A stretch of 64,000 nucleotides of DNA. Source: Armigeres subalbatus (Eukaryota > Arthropoda > Insecta > Diptera > Culicidae). The position numbers were made by a program, and so were the translations under genes. The stretch spans positions 15,216,284-15,280,283 of the forward strand of contig NC_085139.1 of the NCBI RefSeq assembly GCF_024139115.2, written 5' to 3'. Each line of letters starts with the position of its first letter. Within the stretch, counting starts at the first letter, position 1. The notes beneath the pieces are model-generated. The model was given only the letters and a program-made list of their open reading frames with translations. It had not been told where the DNA came from and did no database searches. Below are positions 1 to 12,349 of this stretch, piece by piece.

Positions 1-1410
1 ACTAATGAAATTATAGCGCAGGTCGCTCCCTCCCATTCGTAATGGCACTCTGGAACTGCTGTTGCTGCTGCTGCTCAAATAGCCCGTGTGCAGCGCACAT
101 CCCGCATGGGAAAAGTTTTCGCTTTTAATTTGTATAAACATAAACTTTCAAGAAATTTACAGTTTTATTATGCTGCAGTGCAGAATTTTTCCCGTCGTGT
201 GTACAACCCCAAAATCCCACACTTTTTTCGGGTGTTTCCTCGCTTTTCCTTTGCAAGAGATGGCATTCGGCGCGAACAGTGGGATTTCTTCGAATCATGC
301 AAAACTAGTGGCCGTATCGAGCACGATATTTTGTGACGATGTACAAGGTGAGTAGGGTCAGTAAAGTAAATGTACATAATTTCGAAACGCAAGCTCCAAA
401 ATGATCAAACTTTGATTTTTACCAAAAATTATGCATAACAGTCTGAAATCTGAAGTAGACTTTTATTTCTTCTATCGGACACACACCCTTAAACTTTTTA
501 AAACAAAAAAAAATCTGGCATGTACGATGCTGATTCTTGATATTTTTCAACATAACTTCTTGCATTTTTGCATCACCATCAATAAGAGATTCTCACAATT
601 ATTCTACGGTTGTCTTATCCATCATTTCTAGTTTACTAGTTCGTTATTTTTCTGAGGAACCTCCTTTTTAACAACATCGGCTCGTGTACGAATGCTGTCA
701 TACAGAATGTAAAAAATTTCGTTTCACTAATTTCAATGCGAGGAGCAGGAGAAGCAGACTGGCACTTGTAACTTTTAGCAAGGTAGCATCGTCTTTGTCA
801 CATGCACCATTGCCGTAATCCGAACAAATGCCTACCTCTAAAGAAGGAATCCTATCCACCATTGCCTTATTCCGGATAGATTGGGATTGGGTGACAGGGT
901 GATTTAAATAAACACACGCATAGATCTAATCCCGACGTTCAATTGTCAGCGCCAAATGTCAGTATAATCAAGGCTAATTATGTTTTTTTTATTTCGGGCG
1001 GCTTCCATACTCAGTTGCAATCAATTGAATGAATCTTTGAAGAAGTAAACTGACTAAGTCATTCTATGTTTTGAATAATCAAAACATGATTGTCAAAACT
1101 CATAGCGAATGTGCCTAATGAACGTGACCCAAACAACACACTTGTCATAAAAATGTTTCTTTGACCTATGTACGACCAAACCTAGTCATATTTGAGTTGC
1201 TGCAACCAAATCTGTCTGAAATGTGTTACTCGGGGAATATTTCATGCTCTGCTTAGCAGTGATATCAATTTTAAACATATAGCATAATGAATTACTGAAG
1301 TTTGAAGACAATAGAGTTATCTCCCATATTCACCCTATCATAATGAAATGAGTGGAAGACAAATGAGCTTGTTTCTCATTTCTTAGGAAGATTCCTATAT
1401 GGCAGTGATT
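1..1410. other. No gene recognised
   Basis: AT-rich sequence with only short unsupported open frames. A short GCT/CTG run lies at about 58-76. No domain, RNA gene or transposon end was recognised. Confidence 0.6.
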
Positions 1411-1629
1411 ACACGCTAACTTTCACCCACTCAGTGACTGAGTAAAATTGTATTGCTCTCTCTTTCTAACCCACGGAAATTTTACTTAATTTCTGTCAAA
1501 AGCAGGACAACCCAAAACTATATATGAGTAATCCTGCTTTCGACGGAAATTGAATAAAATTTCCGTGGGAAGAAAAGAGAGGGCAATACAATTTTACTCA
1601 GTCACTGAGTAGATGAAAGTTAGAGTGTA
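1411..1629. mobile_element. Foldback MITE with ~98-bp arms
   Basis: The left arm (about 1411-1508) is closely repeated as its reverse complement at about 1531-1629, leaving a central loop of about 20 bp. Shared landmarks are CTAACTTTCA near the outer ends, CAGTGACTGAGTAAAATTG, and CACGGAAATTTTA with GCAGGA near the centre. The arms differ at a handful of positions, so the copy is not brand new. No open frame lies inside. A clear target-site duplication was not found, so the superfamily is not assigned. Confidence 0.85.
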
Positions 1630-1799
1630 AGCTTGATATGAACAACGACGGAGAACCACCAAAATATCAATCAAAGCAATCGTGGTACTTCGCCACCATC
1701 GCGGATAGGAGTGACAGTTTATCAGAAGACTTCCGCTTGCCTAGCAGCTTGATAATCTCCCCTTAGGATATCTCCACAATTCACATCAGCATACGAGAA

Positions 1800-2650
1800 A
1801 GATTCTCATAAGAATCCGAGAAGAATTCTCATTTGAATCTCTAAGGAATGCCTTTCAGAAGTCATACTGGATTCCTTTGGGTATCGTTGCGTTGAGGGAT
1901 GCATTTGGGAATCGGTGGAGGATACCCTTCATAATCCACGGATGATTTGCTTCAGAATCTCTCATTGATTTGCTTCGGAATTCCTCCGGAGTCGTTCGAA
2001 AATTTGTTTCCGAATCATTTGAAGATTTGCTTCGGAATTCCTTGATGATTTATTTCAGAACACTTCAGTGATTTGCTTCAGAATATTTAAATATTTAATT
2101 TGGAGTCCCTCGACGTTTTCATTCGACGATTCACTTCGAAATACATCGACGGTTTGCTTCGATGATTTGCTTTAGAATCCTTCGAAGATTTGCTTCGGAA
2201 CCTCTCAACGATTTGCTTTGGAATCATTCGACGATTTGCTTCGAAATCCTTCGATGATTTGCTTCAACATCCCTGAAGGAAACCCTGGATTAATCTTTAC
2301 GGAATCTCTAGAGGATTAATTCGGAGTCCCTCGGAAATTTGCTTCGAGATCCCTCGATATATTGCTTCGGATTTTTCGAAAATTTGCTTCTACATCCCTG
2401 GACCATTGCCGATGAAAACTCTGGAACATTCACGTTGGAATTCTTGGAATATTCCTTTCGAAATTCCTGGAGGATACCTAAAAGATTTTCATTGGAATCC
2501 TTGCAACATTCCCATCGGAATCCCATGAATACTTGGAGTCCATGAAACATTCCCTTCGAACTCCCCGGAACATTCCTGTCGGAATCCCTGGTTTATTGCC
2601 TTCAGAATCCTTGGAGGTTCCCTTCCGTATGCTTGGAGGAATGTTGCAGA
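1800..2650. repeat. Decayed minisatellite with GATTTGCTTCGGAAT motif
   Basis: Imperfect, spaced copies of GATTTGCTTCGGAAT and GAATCCCTCGA recur through this block. Spacing is irregular and substitutions are frequent, as expected for an old tandem array that is no longer homogenised. It lies a few hundred bases left of the clean 24-bp array at 3298. The short open frames here are by-products of the repeat. Confidence 0.6.
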
Positions 2651-2837
2651 GGATTATGTCTTAGCTCATTTGACAGGAGCGATCGCTCGCAAACGCGAAT
2701 AAACGTTAAAAAGTGTGGGACAATCAGAGAGAGCCAGTGAAACGTCAGTTCGTCGGTGGTAAAATGTTCGAGAATTCTGGAAAAGAAACTTAAAATAGAG
2801 AAAATAGATGAAGGGGCTATAGCCCCCCAGGCTTCGG

Positions 2838-3297
2838 TGCCTCGAGAGAGACGGCCAAATGGTGCCCACTACGGGATATGACAAAGTTTCAGATAAGCTA
2901 CATAGAAAAAAATCCGTAGGTAAAAATTACAATTTCGTAGACTACAAGTTGTTTCTAAAACTAGCATAAAATTTCAGTTAAATGAACCATAGTTTCAGAA
3001 AAATTCATCACTGATTCAGTTCATGTAACAACATTCCGCAGGGACAGTTGATTTTTACTGCGTGCGTGGTTTAATCAATCCGGTTTGTTATCTGTTGGAA
3101 ATCGTCGGTGCATTTAAAGAAATAACCTCGGAATGGTAGTTTCGACCGCAACATTTTTCTGTGTGTATGAATACAGCAAACTATTTGCTGTCGACAAAAT
3201 GCGCATTACGCAATGAAAATATATTTGCAGGATTTGGCTGATGGACCAACGTCTCATATGAAATCTCGTCATATCCCGTAGTAGGCCGTCTCTAGGA
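2838..3297. repeat. Inverted repeat bordering the satellite
   Basis: Sequence around 2845-2885 (GAGACGGCC, then ACTACGGGATATGAC) recurs as its reverse complement at about 3268-3297 (GTCATATCCCGTAGT, then GGCCGTCTCT). The arms are about 30-35 bp and about 390 bp apart. The right arm ends where the 24-bp satellite starts. It may be a small foldback element, but no duplicated target was identified. Confidence 0.55.
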
Positions 3298-5310
3298 AGT
3301 TCGTCCGGGAATTCATCCGGAAGTTCCTCCGGAAGTTCCTCCGAAAATTCCTCCGGAAGTTCCTCCGGGAATTCCTCCGGAAGTTCCTCCGGGAAATCTT
3401 CCGGGAATTCCTCCGGAAGTATCTCCGGGAATTCCTCCGCAATATCTTCCACAAGTTCCACCGGGAATTCCTCCGGAAGTTCCTCCGGGAATTCCTCCGG
3501 AAGTTCCTCCGGGAATTCCTCCGGAAGTTCCTCCGGGAATTCCTCCGGAAGTTCCTCCGGGAATTCCTCCGGAAGTTCCTCCGGGAATTCCTCCGGAAGT
3601 TCCTCCGGGAATTCCTCCGGAAGTTCCTCCGGGAATTCCTCCGGAAGTTCCTCCGGGAATTCCTCCGGAAGTTCCTCCGGGAATTCCTCCGGAAGTTCCT
3701 CCGGGAATTCCTCCGGAAGTTCCTCCGGAATTCCTCCGAAGTTCCTCCGGGAGTTCCTCCGAAGTTCCTCCGAATTCCTCCGGAAGTTCCTCCGGGAATT
3801 CCTCCGGAAGTTCCTCCGGGAATTCCTCCGGAAGTTCCTCCGGAATTCCTCCGGAAGTTCCTCCGAATTCCTCCGGAAGTTCCTCCGGGAATTCCTCCGG
3901 AAGTTCCTCCGGGAATTCCTCCGGAAGTTCCTCCGAATTCCTCCGGAAGTTCCTCCGGGAATTCCTCCGGAAGTTCCTCCGGAATTCCTCCGGAAGTTCC
4001 TCCGGGAATTCCTCCGGAAGTTCCTCCGAATTCCTCCGGAAGTTCCTCCGGGAATTCCTCCGGAAGTTCCTCCGAATTCCTCCGGAAGTTCCTCCGGGAA
4101 TTCCTCCGGAAGTTCCTCCGGGAATTCCTCCGGAAGTTCCTCCGAATTCCTCCGGAAGTTCCTCCGGGAATTCCTCCGGAAGTTCCTCCGAAATTCCTCC
4201 GGAAGTTCCTCCGGGAATTCCTCCGGAAGTTCCTCCGGAATTCCTCCGGAAGTTCCTCCGGGAATTCCTCCGGAAGTTCCTCCCAATTCCTCCGGAAGTT
4301 CCTCCGGGAATTCCTCCGGAAGTTCCTCCGAATTCCTCCGAAGTTCCTCCGAATTCCTCCGGAAGTTCCTCCGAATTCCTCCGGAAGTTCCTCCGGGAAT
4401 TCCTCCGGAAGTTCCTCCGGGAATTCCTCCGAAGTTCCTCCGAATTCCTCCGGAAGTTCCTCCGGGAATTCCTCCGGAAGTTCCTCCGGGAATTCCTCCG
4501 GAAGTTCCTCCGGAATTCCTCCGGAAGTTCCTCCGGGAATTCCTCCGGAAGTTCCTCCGGGAATTCCTCCGGAAGTTCCTCTAGCGAAATTCCTCCGGAA
4601 GTTCCTCCAGAGCAATTCCTCCGGATGTTCATCCAGGAGTTCCTCCGGAAGTTCCTCCGAATTCCTCCGAAGTTCCTCCGGGAATTCCTCCGGAAGTTCC
4701 TCCGAATTCCTCCGGAAGTTCCTCCGGGAATTCCTCCGGAAGTTCCTCCGGGAATTCCTCCGGAAGTTCCTCCAATTCCTCCGGAAGTTCCTCCGAATTC
4801 CTCCGGAAGTTCCTCCGAATTCCTCCGGAAGTTCCTCCGGGAATTCCTCCGGAAGTTCCTCCGGGAATTCCTCCGGAAGTTCCTCCGGGAATTCCTCCGG
4901 AAGTTCCTCCGGGAATTCCTCCGGAAGTTCCTCCGGGAATTCCTCCGGAAGTTCCTCCGGGAATTCCTCCGGAAGTTCCTCCGGGAATTCCTCCGGAAAT
5001 TCCTCCGGAAATTCCTCCGGGAATTCCTCCGGAAGTTCCTCCGGGAATTCCTCCGGAAGTTCCTCCGGGAATTCCTCCGGAAGTTCCTCCAAATAGTCCT
5101 CCGGACGTTCCTCCCTGAATTCCTCCGGAAGTTCCTCCGGGAATTCCTCCGGAAGTTCCTCCGGGAATTCCTCCGGAAGTTCCTCCGGGAATTCCTCCGG
5201 AAGTTCCTCCGGGAATTCCTCCGGAAGTTCCTCCGGGAATTCCTCCGGAAGTTCCTCCGGGAATTCCTCCGGAAGTTCCTCCGGAAGTTCCTGCGAGAAT
5301 TCTTCTGGCC
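3298..5310 (+). repeat. 24-bp satellite array, copy 1
   Basis: Roughly 85 tandem units. Each is two related 12-bp halves; in the orientation of the second array (29046-32672) they read GGAACTTCCGGA and GGAATTCCCGGA, and here the reverse complement is on the plus strand. Units of 22-24 bp alternate through loss of one or two bases at the CCGGGAATT joint. The unit has no stop codon in any of the six frames, so very long overlapping open frames appear on both strands, encoding only 8-residue periodicities such as [16 protein letters not shown] and GGTSGGIP. These are judged not to be genes. The GAATTC and TCCGGA palindromes recur in every full unit. Confidence 0.95.
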
Positions 5311-6159
5311 TCGTGAAGCTTGGTTAAGCATCGGTTCTCCGTGTGAGGCTGGGTCTCAAAACTACCTCTTTCATCGGCTAGCTCGAGCTGGAGAACATCT
5401 TTGTTCTCAAGGTCGGCTGGAATGTTATCTATTACGCTAATCAGACCCCGAATATTGGTGTAAATGAAATAAATCACAAAATCTTGTGTATTACAGTATT
5501 TTCGTATATTTTTCTATCCTTTTACAGACTGTGTTTAGTGTGTGTCAGTGTAGTTTAGGTCTTTTACATGGCTTGATACCGTACTTCTCAGGAAATGGTA
5601 TATGAACTTTGAAACAATATTATGTAGCAATTGCCAACTCATTGTACCTGATTCTTTTTTTCATCTTATCAAAAAACGGCACTATTCCACCACTTTCTTA
5701 ATCTTGAAACTTTTCATGCATTTATAATGCTCGCTAACGTGTGTCTCGATTAAAGTCCACTTTAGAAAAGAGCTCAATAAAGAGCTCTCAAAAGTTTCAT
5801 AAAGGTAAGTTGTAAGCCCTTTAGGAAACTTTTGGGAACCCTATTCGCTTTAATCTCCTTAATATTATTATTTCCTATTCAATCTTAAATGTAGTATGTA
5901 GTGCGCTTAACCCAAGTCCTAGGAGTATAGTTACACAGGAAAGCTTTTTCCCTGAAGAAGACATCGAACGCGACGTCGAAACGTTGGGTAAAATTTAAAA
6001 AATCTCAAAAATCAGCACTACAGGAAAAAAATTTATGAATAAGTATTATAAACAAATTTACTTTAAGATACAGGCTTATTGTTACTAATGGTAACAAATG
6101 TGCAATTTGAAAATCTGGTGTGCAAAGAAATGGAACCACCATTAACAAGTATGACATGC
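5311..6159. other. No gene recognised; short ribozyme-like motif inside
   Basis: AT-rich sequence after the satellite. The only notable element is the GAAGAAGAC / CGAAACGTTGGG motif at 5941-5992, listed separately. Confidence 0.5.
5941..5992 (+). other. Hammerhead-like core remnant (tentative)
   Basis: The sequence contains CTGAAGA (fits the hammerhead CUGANGA core, 5952-5958), a region that can pair as GAC/GTC, then GAAA (5978-5981) and ACGTTGGGTA, which could form a two-base-pair stem III ending in a UA cleavage site. Hammerheads with very short stem III are known from Penelope-like elements. No convincing stem I is visible, so this is at best a degraded copy and may be chance. Confidence 0.25.
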
Positions 6160-6790
6160 TCCTTGGTTTTGTGGATGACATCGACACTTTCTGTAGATCT
6201 CAGAGCAGTGGATGAGGCTTTCGTGCCTTTTAAACGGTAGACTGAAAGAATTGGACTGATCATAAACTCTGTCAAAACTAAGTATCTGGAAGCTGGTAGA
6301 GAACGTGGCAGTCCGAACGGTGTTGGTCTCGAGTTGGAAATGGATGTGATGCGATTCGAGGTTGTCGACGAATTCATATATCTTGGAACACGCGTTACTT
6401 GTGACGTTACTGACGTTACTGACGCGAAGGTAAGCGTAGCCCGCTAAAGTCTCGCTAAAGTCTAAGCATCCTGCGTGGTGGAAAATGGTATGAATCACGA
6501 GTTGTATCAAGTGTACAAAAATGCAGACATCTGCAGGCCGATACAATACGGCAGATTACAGATGGCTGGACATGTAGTGCATATGCCGGAATAGAGACCA
6601 GCAAAAGCTATGTTCAGCAGAGAGCCTGAAAGAGGACGTCGACTCCGCATTCGCTGGCTGTAAGCAATCGAGGAAGATGCACGTGCGGCCGGCGTGCTGG
6701 GAGACTAGTGACTGGAGTCCCAAGAACGAGTGACCTGGAATAAGACATTACATTCGGTGTTTCCCCGGACAACACGGAGTTTTAGACCAT
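6160..6790 (+). pseudogene. Decayed LINE reverse transcriptase C-terminal part
   Basis: Broken translation shows a GFVDDID box (RT catalytic motif, usually F/YADD), then KRIGLIINSVKTKYLEAG and FEVVDEFIYLGTRVT (the YLG thumb region), and further on RLQMAGHVVHMPE and RGRRLRIRWL, which match the C-terminal region of APE-type LINE polyproteins. Several stops and frameshifts interrupt it (for example after HMPE and RWL). The order of motifs matches the minus-strand RTE-like element at 14316-15095, but the sequence is clearly a different and older subfamily. No endonuclease region or 5' end is seen. Confidence 0.75.
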
Positions 6791-9700
6791 CTTAGGTATA
6801 GGAACTACCTTAAGCTTTTCTTCTAAAATAAAAAAAAATAATATGTACTGCTAAAACATTTTCATTTACATAGAATAATGGATCATGAATAAAAAAAATC
6901 GTTTTAAATGTCTGTATCCAAATTACTCCCACTGTGCTAATGACGACGGACGGTAATGGTACAATTGTATGCAGATTTCGCCTTTCTTTCTGCGACCAAA
7001 CCGACCTGACGCTGCTGCTGCTGTTCCACCAACACCCGTCCATTCCGTGCGCTGACGGTGGTGGCATGCACTTTTCTGCGAGTTGCTGGGCGACCTTTCG
7101 GTGAAACCGGGGACCGAATGTTGTTTTAATTTAAATCCTCCCCCAGATTAGATGCAAGAAGATTCCACCAACGTTTGTGTACAGCTCGCAGGGCGTCATT
7201 TTCTGGGTGGTTCCGCGCCGAGCGTTTCTCCGTGCTCGATGATGGTAAGGCATGCACTTCTGCCATTTGTACCAACCCATTCCCAAATGGCACCGGTTAG
7301 CACCGCAGTGCCACCATGAAGACGATACGGAAGCAAAGACTAATAGAAAACTTCTTCAGCACAGTTTCGTGACACAAAGCAACTCCTACGGGTGGTGTTT
7401 CAACTTGAAAGAAGCTCTGTCTTTGAAAAATGGCAACACCCGGGGATGATAATTCTGAACAAATAACGAATGAAACTGTTTTTCATAAATGTGAACATCG
7501 GGTCGTAAGCAACCTCCAGTTACCAATCGTTATAATTCGAATTTAGGTTATGTTATGAATAACTGAACTAAAAACCATTCAAATTCAATTCCAAATAAAC
7601 AAATTAAAACCAATTTTGAAGTGAGATTATAAAAGTGTATTCCCATTTGATTTTATTTCGTTAGAAATTTGTTAAGGTTTATGCCTTGCTCTATGTTAAA
7701 TAGGCAAACTTCGTTCAAATTTTCGCGTCTAATAACTGCAAAGTGGATCCGCTCCAGCTTGGTAACGGAAGCGAATAAGGAAAAGAGATTTATAGCGGTT
7801 TATTAGTGTTTGGCGTAATCCTCGGAAAGCAAAGTCAGCTTTTTCCCACTACGCAATAGCGTCGTGAACAAATACGACAAGTCGTTAATAAATTATATGG
7901 CTAACGTTCTCGTGTGCATTCCCATCTTAAAGATCGCTCATTTCATGTAGATATCGCACACAAATTAATTCCTGACGACTCTATCTTCTAGCGTTTATTT
8001 CCCCAAAGTCCACATTATCTCACTTCAAGAGCAAAACTTCTCCTGTCTGTCAACCCCTTTCCACTCATCAAGCCGTATAATGAAACGCATCACTGACTGA
8101 TTCCGATTTATTCCATCAACTGTCGTTCTCATAAAATGCCTTACTCTCCAACCGGCTGCAGGGACCTTTCGGAAGAAGATTCTCCACCACACCAATCCGA
8201 GCACCCCATAACAATAACCAACGAATGTTTTACGATCCAAAGTGCTTCATTAATTAGTATTAGAAGACGGGGGAAGACGACAAATCCGGAAAGTGCGACC
8301 GAAGTATTCTCCGCCGCGCCGGTACAGAGTACCCGCAAAAGTTTGCCTGTTCTTCCTTCCTGATCCGGTCGAAGGCACATACGTTCGACAGCGCAAACAA
8401 ACCGTCCAATCGACCAAGACGGCAAGGAGACATGTGAATTATGACGAGTATAACAATTTGTCAGCAGCGTAATTTGATGCTTGATTTGGTGATAAATTAA
8501 ATTTTTACTGCCCGGCCTCCCGTTTGATCCGATGGCAATCGTGGCGGTGCTGTGCGATTGCTCGGTCGAGAGTTCAATGAGGACAGTCAGGCCGAGCCGG
8601 GCAGGGTTAACGAGACTGGATTCTAGCTTCCGGCGGCTTCCGACAATAACAGTCTAGTGAGCAGAGGCCGAGATTTAGATGAAACCGGTTCTGGAGAATG
8701 TATCGCATGGCAGCTCAGAGTCGGCTCTGAGGTACTGATGACTGGTGGTTGGTTGTGAAATGAATTGATTTTATTCTACCTCTTAATTAGCATTCCGTTG
8801 ATTTATTGATCGTCTTATAAGCGTTTGGAAGGTGAATAACCATTTTAAATTAGGTACACTTACGCTTGACTGAAATTTCAAAACAGTTTCCGGTTTAAAC
8901 CCGAAAACAAAATCCCGCGTAAATTCAAAACAATTTTACTTTTATATTTGAAATAATTTCCGATATTTTTCCTTAAGAAACATATGTTTAGGTTGACTTG
9001 ACTCGCGGAGGTAAAACATCCTATGCACTAGTTAGCCTCATACAGGTTATAAGTTGATATAAAAACCATTTTCAACTATTTGATAACAACAATTTCAAAA
9101 TACAAACACTGTTTTGAATCCTTTAAACATCTGTACTTCAATTTGTTTGTTCTTTGACTAACGACTTTCCAGGCTGGCAAAACGAATCGAGATGCCTTCT
9201 TCAGGGTATTAACAGGCCAAGACCACAGGCCTAAACGTTGGAAATTTAAAAAAACGTAGCGTCCCGATTCGTTTTGTCAGACGGGAAAGCCGTTGGTCCA
9301 AGAAAAAAAATTACACTGTGTCAAAAAAATTGTCCGCATATCATTATGCGCATATTAGTCATAAAATACATAACACCTTACCAGAGTTGCTGCATCCTTG
9401 ATTTGATTAATTAAGCCCCTCGAAAAATCAAAAACTACGCCCAATAAAAAAATTAAAATTATTTACTTATAAAAGTCACTAAACTGACACCAGAAGATCA
9501 GTATACCTGATGGCGTTTTGGAAATCTAGTCTAGTAAACAATGATCTGTCAGTTTTTCAATATCTAGCACATGCAGAGTTTTGTAGGAAAACTTTATCTG
9601 ATGAAATGCTATAACGTGATAATTAAACTTTCTACCAAGCTTGAATAATTTTTTGCACCAAAGTCTTTGTTCTGTAGGAAAATGTCAGTTCTACTTAAAA

Positions 9701-10110
9701 AAGACCCAATAGTAACACGAAATTTATCAAGGATGGTGGCAAAAGCCTGTTCCAAATATTTGGTATTGGTAATCTGTTGCGATCGTCGGTACAGTATGCG
9801 ATTCATAACATTCAAAGATGAAAATCACTTGAAACTGATTCACGACACTGGCAGTAAATTGAAGCTCACTGACCTGTACAATAATACTGAATGTAGTAAA
9901 ATCTATACGATCAAAAAGAAATATATTATATACAGAGCCGTAGCGACTCCCAGTGCCCTTGGCAAACCCCTTATTTTTATGCATGTTAAAAACAAATAGC
10001 ATAATAAGAGCTGGGATATTTTCTAAATCAACCTTTTTGCGTGTTGGATTTAATAAATGTTTGCTGTCTGCTGAAGTCTTTAAGCCTCTTCAGCCTGCAT
10101 ATGTTCCATT
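6791..10110. other. No gene recognised
   Basis: Mixed-composition sequence with short open frames on both strands (for example 110 codons at 9667-9999) that resemble nothing I know and overlap frames of similar length on the other strand. A segment at about 9170-9310 carries an AAACGTTGG motif like that at 5980, but without a ribozyme core. It could include intron or regulatory DNA of a host gene outside the window. Confidence 0.5.
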
Positions 10111-10511
10111 ATTTATTTATTTATTCAGACTAAGGCCGAAGTGGCCTGTGCGGTATATAAGAGTCTTCTCCATTCGGCTCGGTCCATGGCTACACGTCGC
10201 CAACCACGCAGTCTACGGAGGGTCCGCAAGTCATCTTCCACCTGATCGATCCACCTTGCCCGCTGCGCACCTCGCCTTCTTGTGCCCGTCGGATCGTTGT
10301 CGAGAACCATTTTCACCGGGTTACTGTCCGACATTCTGGCTACGTGCCCGGCCCATCGCAGTCGTCCGATTTTCGCGGTGTGAACGATGGATGGTTCTCC
10401 CAACAGCTGATGCAATTCGTGGCTCATTCGCCTCCTCCACGTACCGTCCGCCATCTGCACCCCACCATAGATGGTACGCAGCACTTTCCTTTCGAAAACT
10501 CCGAGTGCGCG
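10111..10511 (-). pseudogene. 3' part of split RTE-like LINE
   Basis: Reading down the minus strand, the frame gives the C-terminal region of an APE-type LINE polyprotein: ERKVLRTIYGG, HELHQLLGEPS, RLRWAGHVARM, RRGAQRARWIDQVEDDLRTL and DRAEWRRLL. It ends in an AATAAATAAATAA tail at about 10111-10130, the tetranucleotide tail expected of RTE-like elements. Its upstream part is at 14316-15095. The protein breaks after the motif AEDQ at 14316 and resumes with the same DQ codons followed by RALGVFERK here, so the two pieces were one gene before the plus-strand LINE inserted. Clade assignment rests on motif style and tail only. Confidence 0.85.
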
Positions 10512-11123
10512 TTGGTCCTCCGGGTCCTGCGAAATGGTGAGTTGACATCCGGGAAGGGGCGCCTAACATAGCTCTGGTCCTCACAAGTTCCAATACTCAC
10601 GCTTCCACGGGTCTTCCGATGACAATTGACCGCCAGCTAAGGGTTGCGTACTTAGCTGGTAGTGCAGCCTGGGCACTGTTGTCCTTCTGACATCAGCTAG
10701 AGTGAGAGGGTGCGTCCTTTGGGGTCTGCCTTCGATGTGGTGGGGTTCGACAGTGGGCTCTGTTGAACTTCTATAAAAAGCTGCATGTGTCCCCAAGCAG
10801 GCCCTATCAAAGCGACCGTGTGCCGCTCAAAGCGCACTAGCCTAGTCCTGGTGTTGGGTGAGACTTTAAACAAATTTGACCCGACTGACCGAGCGTCTGT
10901 TAACCAAGGAGGTGCGGCTCCAACAGCGTCTGTTCTGGCATCCAGCGGCTGAGTATGAAATGCTATTCCCCAATAGCTATACCTAAGATGGCAGCCCCAT
11001 CCCGGTAGATAGGGAACCTTGGGCCAACAACCTACTGTTCCCGAAACATCAATTTGTTCGAGAATCCGATAATGGTAAAATACGGACTGATTTTACGGCG
11101 ACGACTCTTAGCGCGAAACAACG

Positions 11124-12090
11124 GACACGAATAGGAATATGGAACGTTTTAACCCTAGCCCAGCAGGGTAAATTGGCACAACTTGCCAATGAGGCACGCC
11201 CGCATGAAGCTTGAGATCCTGGGACTGAGTGAAGTCCGTTGGCCAAACTTTGGAGAACACAGAACGCCGTCGGGAAACGTTCTGCTATACTCTGGTTTAC
11301 GAGGTGAACACGATCCCCGGCATCGCGGAGTTGACTTCCTACTAAGCGCTCAGGCACACTCTGCGCTTATGAAGTGGGAACCTATAAGAGAAAGGATAAT
11401 CGTTGGCAGATTTATAACACGGGTCCGAAACCTTACTATAATCCAATGTTATGCGCCAACCGATGCTGCCGACCTGTAAGACCCAGAGAACTTCTACAGT
11501 CAACTCAATGCCGTCGTAGATAGAATTCCGAAGGGTGATATCAAGATCTGTTTGGGCGACTTCAATGCGAAGATCGGATCCGACAACTCGAACCATAAGC
11601 GCATTATGGGACGCCATGGTCTCGGAGAAATGAGCGAAAACGGAGAGCTGTTCGCAGAATTTTGTGGTAATAACGACATGGTGATCGGGGGATCGCTCTT
11701 CCCTCATCGACCGGTTCACAAGGTCACGTGGGTCTCCCGTGACGGCTTTACAGAAAATCAAAACGACCACATCTGCATCAGCCGAAAATGGAAACGGAGC
11801 CTTCTTGATGTACGGAATAAACGTAGTGCCGATATTGCGTCTGATCATCACCTCCTCATCGGCGAAATACGCCTGCGCATTGCGTGGATTCGTCGGCAGG
11901 AGGAAAGAGTTGGTCGACGATTCAACACACGCCGACTGGAAGATGCCACGGTGAAACGGTCCTTTGTTGAAGAACTGGAGACGCGTGCTGCAGATATTCC
12001 GGAAGGTGGCAGCGTGGAGGACCAATGGACCTCCATCAAGAATGCCTTCATCGCCACCAGCGAGAACAATCTGAGCGAACTACGCACCTA
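11124..12090 (+). pseudogene. LINE apurinic endonuclease domain, broken
   Basis: The translation carries the usual APE signatures: RIGIWNV near the start, EILGLSEVRW (catalytic Glu motif), IIQCYAPTDAADL, then GDFNAKIGSDN, NQNDHICIS and SDHHLLIGEIRLRI (catalytic Asp/Asn and His motifs). The enzyme would nick target DNA to prime reverse transcription. At least one stop (TAA after AADL at about 11476) and a frame change after IGIWNV break it, and another stop follows ELRT at 12089. It lies directly upstream of the RT portion of the same element. Confidence 0.88.
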
Positions 12091-12349
12091 GAGAAAACAA
12101 TGGATTACCGATGAGACCTGGAGAAAGATAGAGGAGCGAAGAGAAGCCAAAGCCGCGATAGAGCGATCGAAAACCAGAGGAGCCAAAGTCTTAGCCCGTT
12201 AACGATACGCGGCTCTTGAGAAGGAAGTAAAACGCTCATGTCGATGGGACAAGCGAGCGTGGGCAGACTCTCTGGCCGACGAAGGAGAGAGAGCCGCCGC
12301 AACCGGGGACATTCGCCTCCTCTACGATATCTCACGACGCTTAAGCGGG

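Noticed and set aside
3114..5477. Four overlapping long frames as repeat-protein genes
   Set aside because: Same satellite, same reason. Frames shift into one another wherever a unit loses one or two bases.
9667..9999. 110-codon plus-strand frame as a small gene
   Set aside because: No recognisable motif, AT-rich, and overlapped by a 91-codon frame on the other strand.
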